DNA of 64,000 bases from Mesorhizobium terrae (GTDB taxonomy: Bacteria; Pseudomonadota; Alphaproteobacteria; Rhizobiales; Rhizobiaceae). The position numbers were made by a program, and so were the translations under genes. Numbering within the stretch: position 1 is the first letter of the stretch; each line of letters starts with the position of its first letter. Of the stretch, positions 47,212 through 56,027 are shown in pieces. Under the pieces are notes generated by a model that did not search any database, had not been told where the DNA came from, and was given only the letters and a program-made list of their open reading frames with translations. The stretch lies in contig NZ_CP044218.1 in assembly GCF_008727715.1 (NCBI RefSeq), positions 3,799,501-3,863,500 of the forward strand, given 5' to 3'.

Positions 47212-47610
47212 ATGACGGATCGTGTTGGTCAGGTTCTTGGCGCCGCCGGTCGGCTGGCGCTCGCGGCCGCTATTTTCGGCAGCCTTGCCGTTGCCGGCTG
47301 CTCCAGCACGCGCAACCAGAATGCCGTGGCGCTGTCGGACGGCCCGGTGACCGGGCCGAAGGACACCGGTTCCTTCCCCAACCTCAACCTCAGGCCGCAG
47401 AACGCGGCGACCCAGTTCACCGACGCCGAGAAGAACGCCAAGCTGGCGCAGCTCACCGCCGCCAAGTCGACGGCGCAGGCGAACCCCGGCGACACGACGG
47501 CGGCGGCGGACGCGGCCCAGCTCGATTCGCTGAAGGCCAATCACGCCAAGGATGCGCTGAAGCAGATCGGCGCCAAGTGCGACCCCGCCCTCGACCCGAA
47601 TTGCAAATGA
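47212..47610 (+). CDS. Small lipoprotein, unknown
   Basis: The 132-residue product has a signal peptide with lipobox LAVAGC (Cys about 30). The polar mature part is Ala/Lys/Gln-rich with a predicted helix (FTDAEKNAKLAQLTAAKSTA) and two C-terminal Cys (CDPALDPNCK). ATG 47212 follows AAGGTGAA and is preferred over ATG 47176. It lies 46 bases before the aminotransferase gene. Confidence 0.78.
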   Translation: MTDRVGQVLGAAGRLALAAAIFGSLAVAGCSSTRNQNAVALSDGPVTGPKDTGSFPNLNLRPQNAATQFTDAEKNAKLAQLTAAKSTAQANPGDTTAAADAAQLDSLKANHAKDALKQIGAKCDPALDPNCK

Positions 47611-47656
47611 GTATATAGGGCGCCGCCAAGCGCGCCCCTCGATCGCTGGAACTGAC

Positions 47657-48874
47657 ATGGAAGAATTTCACAAGGTCCGCCGTCTTCCGCCCTACGTCTT
47701 CGAGCAGGTCAATCGCCTGAAGGCCAGCGCGCGCTCCCGTGGCGCCGACATCATCGATCTCGGCATGGGCAATCCCGACCTTCCCACCCCGAAGGCCATC
47801 GTCGACAAGCTGTGCGAAGTGGTGCGCGATCCGCGCACGCATCGTTATTCCTCCTCGCGCGGCATTCCCGGCCTGCGCCGCGCCCAGGCCAATTATTATG
47901 CCCGCCGTTTCGGCGTGAAGCTCAATCCCGACACCCAGGTCGTCGCCACGCTCGGTTCCAAGGAAGGCTTCGCCAACATGGCGCAGGCCATCACCGCGCC
48001 GGGCGACGTGGTCCTGTGCCCCGATCCGACCTATCCGATCCACGCCTTCGGCTTCATCATGTCGGGCGGCGTCATCCGTTCGCTGCAGGCCAAGCCCGAT
48101 GACAGCTTCATTCCGGCGCTGGAGCGCGGCGTGCGCCATTCGATCCCGAAGCCGCTGGCGCTGATCCTCAACTATCCGTCGAACCCGACGGCCTATGTCG
48201 CGACGCTCGACTTCTACAAGGACGTCGTCGCCTTCGCGAAGAAGAACGACATCATCATCCTGTCGGATCTCGCCTATTCGGAGATCTATTTCGACGGCAA
48301 CCCGCCGCCCTCGGTGCTGCAGGTGCCGGGCGCCATCGACTGCACGGTCGAGTTCACCTCGATGTCGAAGACCTTCTCCATGCCCGGCTGGCGCATGGGT
48401 TTTGCCGTCGGCAACGAGCGCCTGATCGCGGCGCTGACGCGGGTGAAGTCCTATCTCGACTATGGTGCCTTCACGCCGATCCAGGTGGCGGCGACCGCCG
48501 CGCTGAACGGCGACGGGACCGACATCGAGGAAGTGCGCGACGTTTATCACAAGCGCCGCGACGTGATGGTCGACGCCTTCGGCCGCGCCGGCTGGGACAT
48601 TCCGGCACCGGCGGCGACGATGTTCGCCTGGGCGCCGATCCCCGAGCCGTTCAAGCATCTCGGCTCGCTGGAATTCTCAAAGCTGCTGATCGAGCACGCC
48701 GACGTGGCGGTGGCGCCGGGCATCGGCTTCGGCGAGCATGGCGACGACTATGTGCGCCTGGCGCTGGTCGAGAACGAGCATCGCATCCGGCAGGCGGCCC
48801 GCAACATCAAGAAGTTCCTGGCGACCGTCGCCAAGCAGCCCAACAACGTGGTGCCGCTGGCGGCGCATCGCTGA
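47657..48874 (+). CDS. PLP-dependent aminotransferase (AlaC / LL-DAP aminotransferase-like)
   Basis: The 405-residue class I/II aminotransferase has the PLP Lys in SMSKTFSMPGWRMG (about 237), the cofactor Asp and Tyr in LSDLAYSEIYFDG and Asn in LNYPSNPTA. This family is often labelled LL-diaminopimelate aminotransferase, but its E. coli member AlaC makes alanine from pyruvate. It sits directly before homoserine dehydrogenase (51-base gap), a pairing that suggests aspartate-family or alanine metabolism. Confidence 0.88.
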   Translation: MEEFHKVRRLPPYVFEQVNRLKASARSRGADIIDLGMGNPDLPTPKAIVDKLCEVVRDPRTHRYSSSRGIPGLRRAQANYYARRFGVKLNPDTQVVATLGSKEGFANMAQAITAPGDVVLCPDPTYPIHAFGFIMSGGVIRSLQAKPDDSFIPALERGVRHSIPKPLALILNYPSNPTAYVATLDFYKDVVAFAKKNDIIILSDLAYSEIYFDGNPPPSVLQVPGAIDCTVEFTSMSKTFSMPGWRMGFAVGNERLIAALTRVKSYLDYGAFTPIQVAATAALNGDGTDIEEVRDVYHKRRDVMVDAFGRAGWDIPAPAATMFAWAPIPEPFKHLGSLEFSKLLIEHADVAVAPGIGFGEHGDDYVRLALVENEHRIRQAARNIKKFLATVAKQPNNVVPLAAHR

Positions 48875-48925
48875 GCCGCCTGCCACCAATCATCCTGAAA
48901 GATCGAGAAAGAGGGGCCGTCCATC

Positions 48926-50239
48926 ATGGCTGAATCCTTGCGTGTTGGAATTGCCGGCCTCGGCACCGTCGGGGCCTCGGTCGTGCGCGTGCTCACCGAA
49001 AAGGCGGCCGAGCTCACCCGCCAGTGCGGCCGCACCATCACCGTCACAGCCGTCTCGGCGCGCGACCGCAACAAGGACCGCGGCGTCGACCTTTCCACCG
49101 TCTCGTGGTTCGAAAATCCGGTCGATCTCGCCCGTTCCAACGAGATCGACGTCTTCATCGAATTGATCGGCGGCGACGAGGGAGCCGCGCGCGAAAGCGT
49201 CAAGGCCGCGCTCGAGGCCGGCCGCCATGTGGTCACCGCCAACAAGGCGCTGCTCGCCAAGCATGGCGTGGCGCTGGCCGAGATCGCCGAGAAGAAGGGC
49301 GTGCTGCTCAACTACGAGGCGGCGGTGGCCGGCGGCATTCCGGTCATCAAGACCATGCGCGAGGCGATGGCCGGCAATTCGGTCACCAGGGTCTTCGGCA
49401 TCCTCAACGGCACCTGCAACTACATCCTCACCCGCATGGAAGCCGAGGGCCTGACCTTCGAGGAATGCCTGAAGGACGCCCAGCGTCTGGGTTATGCCGA
49501 AGCCGACCCGACCTTCGACATCGAGGGCAACGATACCGCCCACAAGCTGGCGATCCTGACCAGCCTTGCCTTCGGCAACAAGATCGCGGCCGACGACATC
49601 TATCTGGAGGGCATCTCCAACATCAGCCAGGCCGACATCCGCGCCGCCGCCGAGCTCGGCTACCGCATCAAGCTCTTGGGCGTGGCTCAGCGCACCGAAA
49701 GCGGCATCGAGCAGCGCGTGCACCCGACCATGGTGCCGACCGCTTCGGTGATCGCGCAGGTGCATGGCGTCACCAATGCGGTGGCCATCGAGACCGACAT
49801 TCTGGGCGAATTGCTGCTTTCCGGCCCCGGCGCCGGCGGCAATGCCACGGCGTCCGCGGTGGTCGGCGACCTTGCCGACATCGCCAAGAGCCGCCCCGGC
49901 TTCCAGCACGGACCGGTGTTCGGCCGCCCGGCCAAGGAGCTCAAGACCTACAAGAAGGCGCAGATGCGCAGCCACGCCGGCGGCTATTTCATCCGGCTGA
50001 CCGTGCACGACCGCGTCGGCGTCTTCGCGGCGGTGGCCAAGCGCATGGCCGACAACGACATTTCGCTGGAATCGATCGTGCAGCACGCGGTCGGGCCGGA
50101 GGCGGCCGAGAAGAAGACCGTCATCCTCGTCACCCACGAAACCACGGAAGCGGCGGTGCGCAAGGCGGTCGAGGGCATCACCAAGGATGGTCATCTCACC
50201 GACAAGCCGCAGGTCATCCGTATCGAACGGGCGGGTTAA
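48926..50239 (+). CDS. hom: Homoserine dehydrogenase
   Basis: The 437-residue enzyme reduces aspartate semialdehyde to homoserine for Thr and Met synthesis. It has the nucleotide-binding motif GLGTVGASVV (about 12-21), the catalytic and substrate segment NGTCNYILTRMEAEGLTF, and a C-terminal ACT domain (VHDRVGVFAAVAKRMADNDI) for feedback by threonine. Monofunctional form, normal length. A GAAAGAGG lies upstream. Confidence 0.95.
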   Translation: MAESLRVGIAGLGTVGASVVRVLTEKAAELTRQCGRTITVTAVSARDRNKDRGVDLSTVSWFENPVDLARSNEIDVFIELIGGDEGAARESVKAALEAGRHVVTANKALLAKHGVALAEIAEKKGVLLNYEAAVAGGIPVIKTMREAMAGNSVTRVFGILNGTCNYILTRMEAEGLTFEECLKDAQRLGYAEADPTFDIEGNDTAHKLAILTSLAFGNKIAADDIYLEGISNISQADIRAAAELGYRIKLLGVAQRTESGIEQRVHPTMVPTASVIAQVHGVTNAVAIETDILGELLLSGPGAGGNATASAVVGDLADIAKSRPGFQHGPVFGRPAKELKTYKKAQMRSHAGGYFIRLTVHDRVGVFAAVAKRMADNDISLESIVQHAVGPEAAEKKTVILVTHETTEAAVRKAVEGITKDGHLTDKPQVIRIERAG

Positions 50240-50278
50240 TCCCGGAGCCACCTGATTTCGGGCAGCCGGCCGAGATTT

Positions 50279-50335
50279 CCGTCATTCCCGACACTCTCCG
50301 GTCGCTTCGCTCCCTCACGAGGTCGGGAATGACGG
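50279..50335. repeat. Palindromic element after hom, possible terminator
   Basis: A 14-bp perfect inverted repeat (CCGTCATTCCCGAC/GTCGGGAATGACGG) encloses a 29-nt loop with further pairing. It lies 40 bases after hom and before the convergent methyltransferase gene. There is no T run; similar GTCATTCCCGAC palindromes are, to my recollection, dispersed in rhizobial genomes. Confidence 0.6.
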
Positions 50336-50420
50336 CGCGACAGGTTGCGGCTGCCTAATATGCTCCGCGCTTGAATAGTGTGAGTTGTGAGTGACTAGCC
50401 ACACGGGCGTAATCGCTAGC

Positions 50421-50894
50421 TCATATCCAGCGGCGCACGCGCTTGGCGTAGTCGTGATACTTCTTGCCGAATTTGCCGGCGAGCGTCTTTTCCTCGCGCT
50501 CGATCACCGCTTTCTGGGTGACGAAGCCGGCGATGAAGGCGAGCGGTATCAGCCAGGGATTGCCGGTGATCAGGGCGATGCCGATGACGAGTGTGGCCAG
50601 CGACAGATAGATCGGGTTGCGGCTGATGCCGAACGGACCGCCGGTCAACAGCTGGGTGGGCATGGCGACCGGGTTCAGCGGCGTCTTGGCCCGAAACATC
50701 ATGCGGATGGCGGTGAACCACAACGCCACCGCGCCGAGCGCCGCCAGCCAGCCGAAGCCGAACAGGATGTCGCCCAGAACGTCGCCGAACCAGGGCAGCG
50801 GGTAGACGATGTCCAGCCCGATGCCGACAATCAGCGCGACCAGGAAGATCACTGGCGGCAGCGGAAACGGCAGGCGTGCGGCGGTGTCGGTCAT
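50421..50894 (-). CDS. Isoprenylcysteine methyltransferase-like membrane protein
   Basis: The 157-residue protein has four or five helices and the ICMT/PEMT signature GISRNPIYLS near residue 95, with the C-terminal REEKTLAGKFGKKYHDYAKR expected to bind S-adenosylmethionine. Bacterial members have few known substrates. The start overlaps the stop of the DUF1624 gene (ATGA), so the two are co-translated. Confidence 0.85.
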   Translation of the reverse strand: MTDTAARLPFPLPPVIFLVALIVGIGLDIVYPLPWFGDVLGDILFGFGWLAALGAVALWFTAIRMMFRAKTPLNPVAMPTQLLTGGPFGISRNPIYLSLATLVIGIALITGNPWLIPLAFIAGFVTQKAVIEREEKTLAGKFGKKYHDYAKRVRRWI

Positions 50895-51877
50895 TGCGGC
50901 TCTCCCGTACTCATCGCGTCATCGGTCTGGGCGGTGCAGGTGCTGGCCAGGTCGCCGATGCGGGCTCTGGTCGAGGCCGATGGGTCGCCCTTCATGATGC
51001 CGGCCAGCAATCCGTCCTTCTCGACCGCAGTCAGCATGCAACCACAATAGCGCACGCAGAAGGCGGCGTCGCGGCTCTCGAGACACGAGGCCTGGCAGGC
51101 TTTGGGGAAGCCGATCTTCGGGTCCTGCGCCGGTGCCGGCCAGATTTGCGCGAACAGCCACACTGAGGCGATCAGAACCGGCTGGTGGAGGAGGTAGAAG
51201 GCGAGGCTATGCCGGCCGATGAAGGAGAGCGGGTTGAGCGCCTGGCCGGTGGAGACGCGCGCCAGCCGCTCGAACAGGCCGGCGGCCTTGGCAAGCTTCG
51301 CCGCGCCGATACCCGCCAGCACGGCGCCGAACCAGGGAAACAGCGGCACATAGTCGTTCGAGCGCGGATCGGCCGTGGACAGGCCGACCCACAACAGCGC
51401 CGGATGGTCGAACAAGGGCGAGCGCAGATAGAAGGGGGCGGCAACCGCCAGCGCCGCCACCGCCAGCGTCACCGGCGCCGGCAGGCGCAGGAAGAGAAGG
51501 CCGAGCAGGCTGGCGAGCGCTATCTGGTGCAGGATGCCAAAGAAGATGAAGCTTCCCGGCGTGGCGAAATAGGTCACCAGCGTGATCGCGGCCGCCGCCG
51601 CCACCACCATGGCCAGCCGCTTCCAGAAACCCGGCCAGCGGATGCGCTCGCCATGCGCCAGAAGCAGCGATACGCCGACCAGGAACAGGAAGGTCGAGGC
51701 GATGCAGCGCGCATAGATCTTCCACGGGCCGTGCGCGGTCAGCCCAAGGCTGGTATAGCCGAAGAATTCGAGATCCCAGGTGAAGTGGTAGCTGGCCATC
51801 GCCAACAGCGCCACGCCGCGCAGGACGTCGATCAGCGGAATGCGACGGGAGGGGGAGGTCGAGGTTTCGAGGCTCAT
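50891..51877 (-). CDS. DUF1624 (HGSNAT-like) acyltransferase with Cys-rich tail
   Basis: The 328-residue membrane protein starts with RRIPLIDVLRGVALLAMASYH, the signature of the heparan-alpha-glucosaminide N-acetyltransferase/YeiB group, and has eight or more helices ending HSLAFYLLHQPVLIASVWLF. After the last helix a soluble tail of about 75 residues carries seven or eight Cys (CQASC, CVRYCGC, STC). Start ATG 51877 lacks a good ribosome binding site. It is the first gene of a two-gene operon with the methyltransferase. Confidence 0.82.
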   Translation of the reverse strand: MSLETSTSPSRRIPLIDVLRGVALLAMASYHFTWDLEFFGYTSLGLTAHGPWKIYARCIASTFLFLVGVSLLLAHGERIRWPGFWKRLAMVVAAAAAITLVTYFATPGSFIFFGILHQIALASLLGLLFLRLPAPVTLAVAALAVAAPFYLRSPLFDHPALLWVGLSTADPRSNDYVPLFPWFGAVLAGIGAAKLAKAAGLFERLARVSTGQALNPLSFIGRHSLAFYLLHQPVLIASVWLFAQIWPAPAQDPKIGFPKACQASCLESRDAAFCVRYCGCMLTAVEKDGLLAGIMKGDPSASTRARIGDLASTCTAQTDDAMSTGEPQ

Positions 51878-51956
51878 GCGGCGGGATTCGGAAATTGCGA
51901 CTGGGCCATGCCTAGCACGGATGCGGGTGAAACAAGAATGGCGAGGCGAGGGCTTT

Positions 51957-52030
51957 CCCTTCTCCTCCTCGCGGGAGAAGGTGGCTCGGCGCAGCGCCGA
52001 GACGGGTGAGTGGGCTGCAAGGAACGAGGC
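51957..52030. repeat. Dispersed repeat B, partial copy 1
   Basis: This copy has only the left half of the family: CCTTCTCC...GGGAGAAGGTGG, then CTCGGCGC-AGCGCCGAG and GACGGGTGAG. It lies in the divergent region between the DUF1624 and MFS genes and is the most diverged copy. Confidence 0.65.
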
Positions 52031-52168
52031 GGTGCAAGACCTCATTGTGCCAAATCGCGCAAACCCGTTGGCCGGCTTCGCAATCGGGCACGAGTGCGTC
52101 GGTTTCCTGCTACTGGCCTGAGCGTCGCCGACGCAGATTTCCTTCACGAGTCGCGAATTCGAGAATTC

Positions 52169-53368
52169 ATGTCCACGCATGTCCGCCATCCCATCTGGCT
52201 ACCGGCCGTACCGCCGGCGGATGCGCGCACCTTCGCTTCGCTCTATTCGATCGAATCCTGCGCCCGGGCGACGATCGCCTCGGTCATTCCCATCCAGGCC
52301 TACGAGATCCTGAAGAACGAGCAGACGGTGTCGATCCTCTACACCATCGTCTCGTTGCTCGGCCTGTCGGCGACGCTGTTCATGCCGATGCTGATCCACC
52401 GCTTCGCGCGCCGCTGGGTCTACACCGCCGGCGCGCTTTTGCTCGCCATCGGCTCGCTGTTTTTCGTCACCCATTCCTTGCCGGGGCAGATCTTCGGCAT
52501 GCTGTGCCGGGTGATGGGGGCGAGCGCGCTGTCGATCACGCTCAACCTCTACATCATGGATCATATCCGCAAGGCGGACCTGATGCAGGCCGAGTCGCTG
52601 CGCATGGCGTGGTCGATGATCGCCTGGACCACCGGTCCGACGCTCGGCATTTTCCTCTACACGCATTACGGCATCTATGCCGCGCATGGCGCGGTCGCGG
52701 TGTTCGCGCTCTGCCTGCTGGCGCTGTTCTGGTACTACCGGCTGGGCGACAACCCGATGATCGTGCCGGGCAAGAGCCGACCCATCAATCCGCTCGCCAA
52801 TATCGGCCGCTTCGTGCGCCAGCCCCGGCTGAGGCTCGCCTGGCTGATCGCCTTCGGCCGCTCCTGCTACTGGACCACCTTCTTCGTCTACGGTCCCTTG
52901 TTCATGGTCATCACCGGCCAGGGCAAGCTGGCTGGCGGTCTGCTGGTTTCGGCCGGCAACGCGATGCTGTTCCTGGCGATCTTCTGGGGCAGGGCGGGCA
53001 AACGCTACGGCGCCCGCAACGTGATGACGCTCGCCTTTGCCGGGATGGCGATATCGCTTTGGCTGGCCGGCGCCATCGGCGAACTCGTGCCGCTCGCCAC
53101 TGCCGGCCTGTTGCTGGTCGGCGCCCTGTTCACCATCGCATTGGATGCCATCGGTTCCACCGCCTTCATGCGCTCGGTGCGCACCTATGAGCGTCCGCAG
53201 ATGGCGGCCGTCTACCGCACCTATCTCGACTTTTCGGAGCTGACGCCGCCGCTGGTCTATTCCGTGGTGCTGGCCTTTTTCGGGCTGGGCTCGGTCTTCG
53301 CCACGCTTGGCTGCCTCGCCGCCGTCTGCGGCCTTGTCACCTGGCGCTACCTGCCGAAGTCGATGTAG
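52169..53368 (+). CDS. Major facilitator superfamily transporter
   Basis: The 399-residue inner-membrane transporter has about twelve helices. The N-terminal YSIESCARATIASVIPIQAY and the RRWVYTAGALLLAIGSLFF loop fit MFS topology. ATG 52169 follows CGAGAATTC; the longer frame upstream reads through repeat B and is not coding. Substrate unknown. The cobalamin riboswitch starts about 125 bases downstream. Confidence 0.85.
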   Translation: MSTHVRHPIWLPAVPPADARTFASLYSIESCARATIASVIPIQAYEILKNEQTVSILYTIVSLLGLSATLFMPMLIHRFARRWVYTAGALLLAIGSLFFVTHSLPGQIFGMLCRVMGASALSITLNLYIMDHIRKADLMQAESLRMAWSMIAWTTGPTLGIFLYTHYGIYAAHGAVAVFALCLLALFWYYRLGDNPMIVPGKSRPINPLANIGRFVRQPRLRLAWLIAFGRSCYWTTFFVYGPLFMVITGQGKLAGGLLVSAGNAMLFLAIFWGRAGKRYGARNVMTLAFAGMAISLWLAGAIGELVPLATAGLLLVGALFTIALDAIGSTAFMRSVRTYERPQMAAVYRTYLDFSELTPPLVYSVVLAFFGLGSVFATLGCLAAVCGLVTWRYLPKSM

Positions 53369-53379
53369 CGAGCGCCTTT

Positions 53380-53403
53380 CCTTCTCCCGCAAGGGGAGAA
53401 GGG
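53380..53403. repeat. Dispersed repeat B, end fragment (hairpin)
   Basis: CCTTCTCCC-GCAA-GGGGAGAAGG is the terminal hairpin of the repeat B family standing alone, 12 bases after the MFS stop, where it may act as a terminator. Confidence 0.6.
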
Positions 53404-53494
53404 ATGGCGCCCGGTCCGCACGATGACGCTTCTGCATCCACCGATGGCGGAATTTGGTTTGCCGGGCGGCGCAATTCTCCCTATAGTCCACGAT

Positions 53495-53672
53495 GTCGTC
53501 GGTCCCTTCGGGACCAAGAGGGAATACGGTGGGGAGGGAAGAAAATGTCCGTCCGAAACCGTGGCTGCCCCCGCAACTGTGAGCGGTAGTCCTCTCCAAT
53601 GCCACTGAGGTTCGCCTCGGGAAGGTGGAGAAGGGCGCAGATCCGCAAGCCAGGAGACCTGCCGGCGACAGC
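53495..53672 (+). promoter_or_regulatory. Cobalamin (AdoCbl) riboswitch
   Basis: Conserved elements appear in order: GGGAATACGGTG (about 53519), GCTGCCCCCGCAACTGT (about 53565), and the B12 box CAAGCCAGGAGACCTGCCGGC (53646-53666). The element ends about 43 bases before cbtB and should switch off the cbtB-cbtA-cobP-cobO transcript when adenosylcobalamin is plentiful. Confidence 0.95.
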
Positions 53673-53714
53673 AATGATGGCAATGCCCTCGGGTGGAGGG
53701 CGAAAGGACAGACC

Positions 53715-53894
53715 ATGAATACCGCAACCATTTCCCTCGGCGCCTCGACCTCCTCGCAGTCGCGCTTCCTGCAACTGGCGCTGGCCGGCCTGCTCGGCAT
53801 TTTCATCGTCGGCTTCACTGGCTTCTCGCATATCGAGGCCGTGCACAACGCCGCCCACGATGCACGCCACTCGATGGCGTTCCCCTGCCACTAA
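53715..53894 (+). CDS. cbtB: CbtB, cobalt transporter small subunit
   Basis: The 59-residue protein has one transmembrane helix (LQLALAGLLGIFIVGFTGF) and the C-terminal His signature HNAAHDARHSMAFPCH thought to bind cobalt. It is the first gene after the B12 riboswitch and 16 bases before cbtA. Short length is normal for the family. Confidence 0.93.
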   Translation: MNTATISLGASTSSQSRFLQLALAGLLGIFIVGFTGFSHIEAVHNAAHDARHSMAFPCH

Positions 53895-53910
53895 CCAGGG
53901 GGAACCCACC

Positions 53911-54684
53911 ATGTCTGTTTTTCGCAACGTCGTGTTCGTCGCGGCGATCGCTGGGCTATTGGCCGGCATCGTGCTCGCCTGCCTGCAGGCCTATGCCACC
54001 GTTCCGCTGATCCTGAAGGCCGAGGTCTATGAACAGGCCGGCGGCGGTCACGAGCATCCGGCGCCGGCTGCTCCCGCGGCTGATGCCGGCGCGGCCACCA
54101 CCGCCATGAGCACGCCGGCCCCGGCCGCCGCCGCTCCGGCCGAAGAGGAAGGCTGGGCGCCCGCCGATGGCGCCGAGCGCTTCTCCTTCAACGTGGTCTC
54201 CAATATCGTCACCGGCATCGGCTTCGCGCTGATCCTTGTCGCCTTCTCGGAATTCGCCGGCGGCATCGGCAACTGGCGCCAGGGCGTGTTCTGGGGTCTG
54301 GCCGGCTTTGCCGTCTTCACGCTGGCGCCGGGCCTCGGCCTGCCGCCGGAACTGCCGGCCATGCCCGCCGCCGACCTTCTGCCCCGGCAGATCTGGTGGG
54401 TGGCAACGGTGGTGGCAACGGCGATCGGCCTGGCGCTGATCGCCTTCCGCCGCTCGCTGCCGCTGACGATCCTGGCGGTCGCGCTGATCGTCGCGCCGCA
54501 CATCGTCGGCGCGCCGCAGCCGGCAAGCTACGACACGCCGATCCCGGAAGGCCTGCACCACCAGTTCGTGGTGGCGGTCACCATCACCAATCTGGTGTTC
54601 TGGCTGGTGCTCGGCGCCGTCGTCGGCATCGTGCGCGGTCGCTTCACCGGGCAGGCGTCGAACCTTCGCGACAGCTTTGCCTGA
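53911..54684 (+). CDS. cbtA: CbtA, cobalt transporter membrane subunit
   Basis: The 257-residue inner-membrane protein has five helices, the core of the predicted B12-regulated cobalt transporter. After helix 1 a periplasmic-type loop starts GGGHEHPAPAAP and continues as a long Ala/Pro-rich low-complexity stretch, longer than I would expect. Conserved His occur in APHIVGAP and PEGLHHQFVVAV. AGGGGGAA precedes ATG 53911. The end overlaps cobP by eight bases. Confidence 0.9.
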   Translation: MSVFRNVVFVAAIAGLLAGIVLACLQAYATVPLILKAEVYEQAGGGHEHPAPAAPAADAGAATTAMSTPAPAAAAPAEEEGWAPADGAERFSFNVVSNIVTGIGFALILVAFSEFAGGIGNWRQGVFWGLAGFAVFTLAPGLGLPPELPAMPAADLLPRQIWWVATVVATAIGLALIAFRRSLPLTILAVALIVAPHIVGAPQPASYDTPIPEGLHHQFVVAVTITNLVFWLVLGAVVGIVRGRFTGQASNLRDSFA

Positions 54685-55192
54685 TCGGCAAAGCGTTTGC
54701 TTCATCATCGGCGGTGCGCGCTCGGGCAAGAGCGCGCATGCCGAAAAACTCATTACAGCGCTGCCGGCGCCGTGGACCTACATTGCCACCGCACAAGCCT
54801 ATGACGAGGAGATGCGCGAGCGCATCGCCCATCACCGCGCCCGCCGTGGCGAAGGGTGGGAAACGCTCGATGCGCCGCTCGACCTTGTCGGCGCGCTCAC
54901 GAGTTTGCCGTCGGGGCGGCCGGTGCTGGTCGATTGCCTGACGCTCTGGCTCACCAACCACATGCTGGCCGAACACGATGTCGAGGCCGAATGCGCGCGC
55001 CTTGTCGCCACGCTCGCCAAACCGCGCGGCCCATGGTTCGTGGTTTCCAACGAGGTGGGCCTGGGCATCGTGCCCGACAATGCGCTGGCCCGCCGTTTTC
55101 GCGACGCCGCCGGGCGTCTCAACCAGCAGGTCGCCTCGGTCGCCAGTGAAGTGGTGCTGACGGTTGCCGGCCTGCCGCTCAAGGTGAAATGA
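54677..55192 (+). CDS. cobP: Adenosylcobinamide kinase/guanylyltransferase
   Basis: The 171-residue bifunctional enzyme (CobP/CobU) phosphorylates adenosylcobinamide and then attaches GMP. It has Walker A GGARSGKSAHAE, the guanylyl-accepting region IAHHRARRGEGW, DCLTLWLTN and NEVGLGIVP. The only workable start is TTG 54677 inside the end of cbtA. The next gene follows after one base. Confidence 0.92.
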   Translation: MPDRQSVCFIIGGARSGKSAHAEKLITALPAPWTYIATAQAYDEEMRERIAHHRARRGEGWETLDAPLDLVGALTSLPSGRPVLVDCLTLWLTNHMLAEHDVEAECARLVATLAKPRGPWFVVSNEVGLGIVPDNALARRFRDAAGRLNQQVASVASEVVLTVAGLPLKVK

Positions 55193-55193
55193 C

Positions 55194-55808
55194 ATGACCG
55201 GGATCGACGAGGCGGAAGCCGAGCGCCATCGCGCCAAGATGGCCAAGCGCAAGGCCGTGCAGGACGCCGAGGTGGCGGCAAAGACAATCGAAAAAGGCCT
55301 GCTGATCGTCAACACGGGGCCCGGCAAGGGCAAGACCACCGCCGCCTTCGGCCTGGCGCTGCGCATGCTGGGTTACGGCCGGCGCGTCGGCGTTGTGCAG
55401 TTCATCAAGGGCAAATGGCACACCGGCGAGCGCGAGGCCTTCGCGGCTTTCGGCGAGCGCGTCGTGTGGCATTCGATGGGCGAGGGTTTTACCTGGGAAA
55501 CGCAGGACCTGAAGCGCGACGTCGCGGCGGCGCAAGCCGCCTGGGTCAAGGTCGAGGAACTGATGGTCGACCCGTCGATCAGCCTCTTGGTGCTGGACGA
55601 ATTGAACATCGCGCTGCGCTACGATTATCTCGACCTCGACCGTGTCGTGGCGGCGCTGAAGGGCCGGCGCGAGGGGCTGCATGTCGTCGTCACCGGCCGC
55701 AACGCCAAGCCGTCGCTGGTCGAAGCCGCCGACCTCGTCACCGAAATGGGCGCCACCAAGCACCACTTTTCCGCCGGCGTGAAGGCGCAGCAGGGCATCG
55801 AGTTTTAG
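55194..55808 (+). CDS. cobO: Cob(I)alamin adenosyltransferase CobO
   Basis: The 204-residue enzyme of the CobA/BtuR type adenosylates corrinoids. It has the P-loop NTGPGKGKTTAAFG (about 42), GEGFTWETQD for corrin contact and VLDELNIALRY. It is the last gene of the riboswitch-controlled operon; a repeat B copy follows. Confidence 0.95.
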   Translation: MTGIDEAEAERHRAKMAKRKAVQDAEVAAKTIEKGLLIVNTGPGKGKTTAAFGLALRMLGYGRRVGVVQFIKGKWHTGEREAFAAFGERVVWHSMGEGFTWETQDLKRDVAAAQAAWVKVEELMVDPSISLLVLDELNIALRYDYLDLDRVVAALKGRREGLHVVVTGRNAKPSLVEAADLVTEMGATKHHFSAGVKAQQGIEF

Positions 55809-55820
55809 GCACCTTTACTT

Positions 55821-56013
55821 CCCTTCTCCCCCTGAGGGAGAAGGTGGATCGGCGCGTAGCGCCGAGACGGATGAGGGGTGTTGGAAGAAACGAGACGGCG
55901 CGAGAATAGAATTGCTTCGGCGCTATCCTGGTTTGGGTAAGTTGCGCTCCGGCCAACACCCCTCATCCGACCTCGCCTTCGGCTCGGCCACCTTCTCCCA
56001 CAAGGGGAGAAGG
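55821..56013. repeat. Dispersed repeat B, copy 2 (193 bp)
   Basis: This complete copy lies between convergent cobO and cbiB. Both ends are hairpins (CCTTCTCCC...GGGAGAAGG), and the arms GGATGAGGGGTGTTGG and CCAACACCCCTCATCC pair with each other, so the whole element can fold into one large cruciform. Confidence 0.8.
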
Positions 56014-56027
56014 AAGACCGCCGTCGC

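Noticed and set aside
48890..50251. A 453-codon minus-strand open frame opposite homoserine dehydrogenase
   Set aside because: The opposite strand encodes a full homoserine dehydrogenase with all motifs; the antisense product has typical shadow composition.
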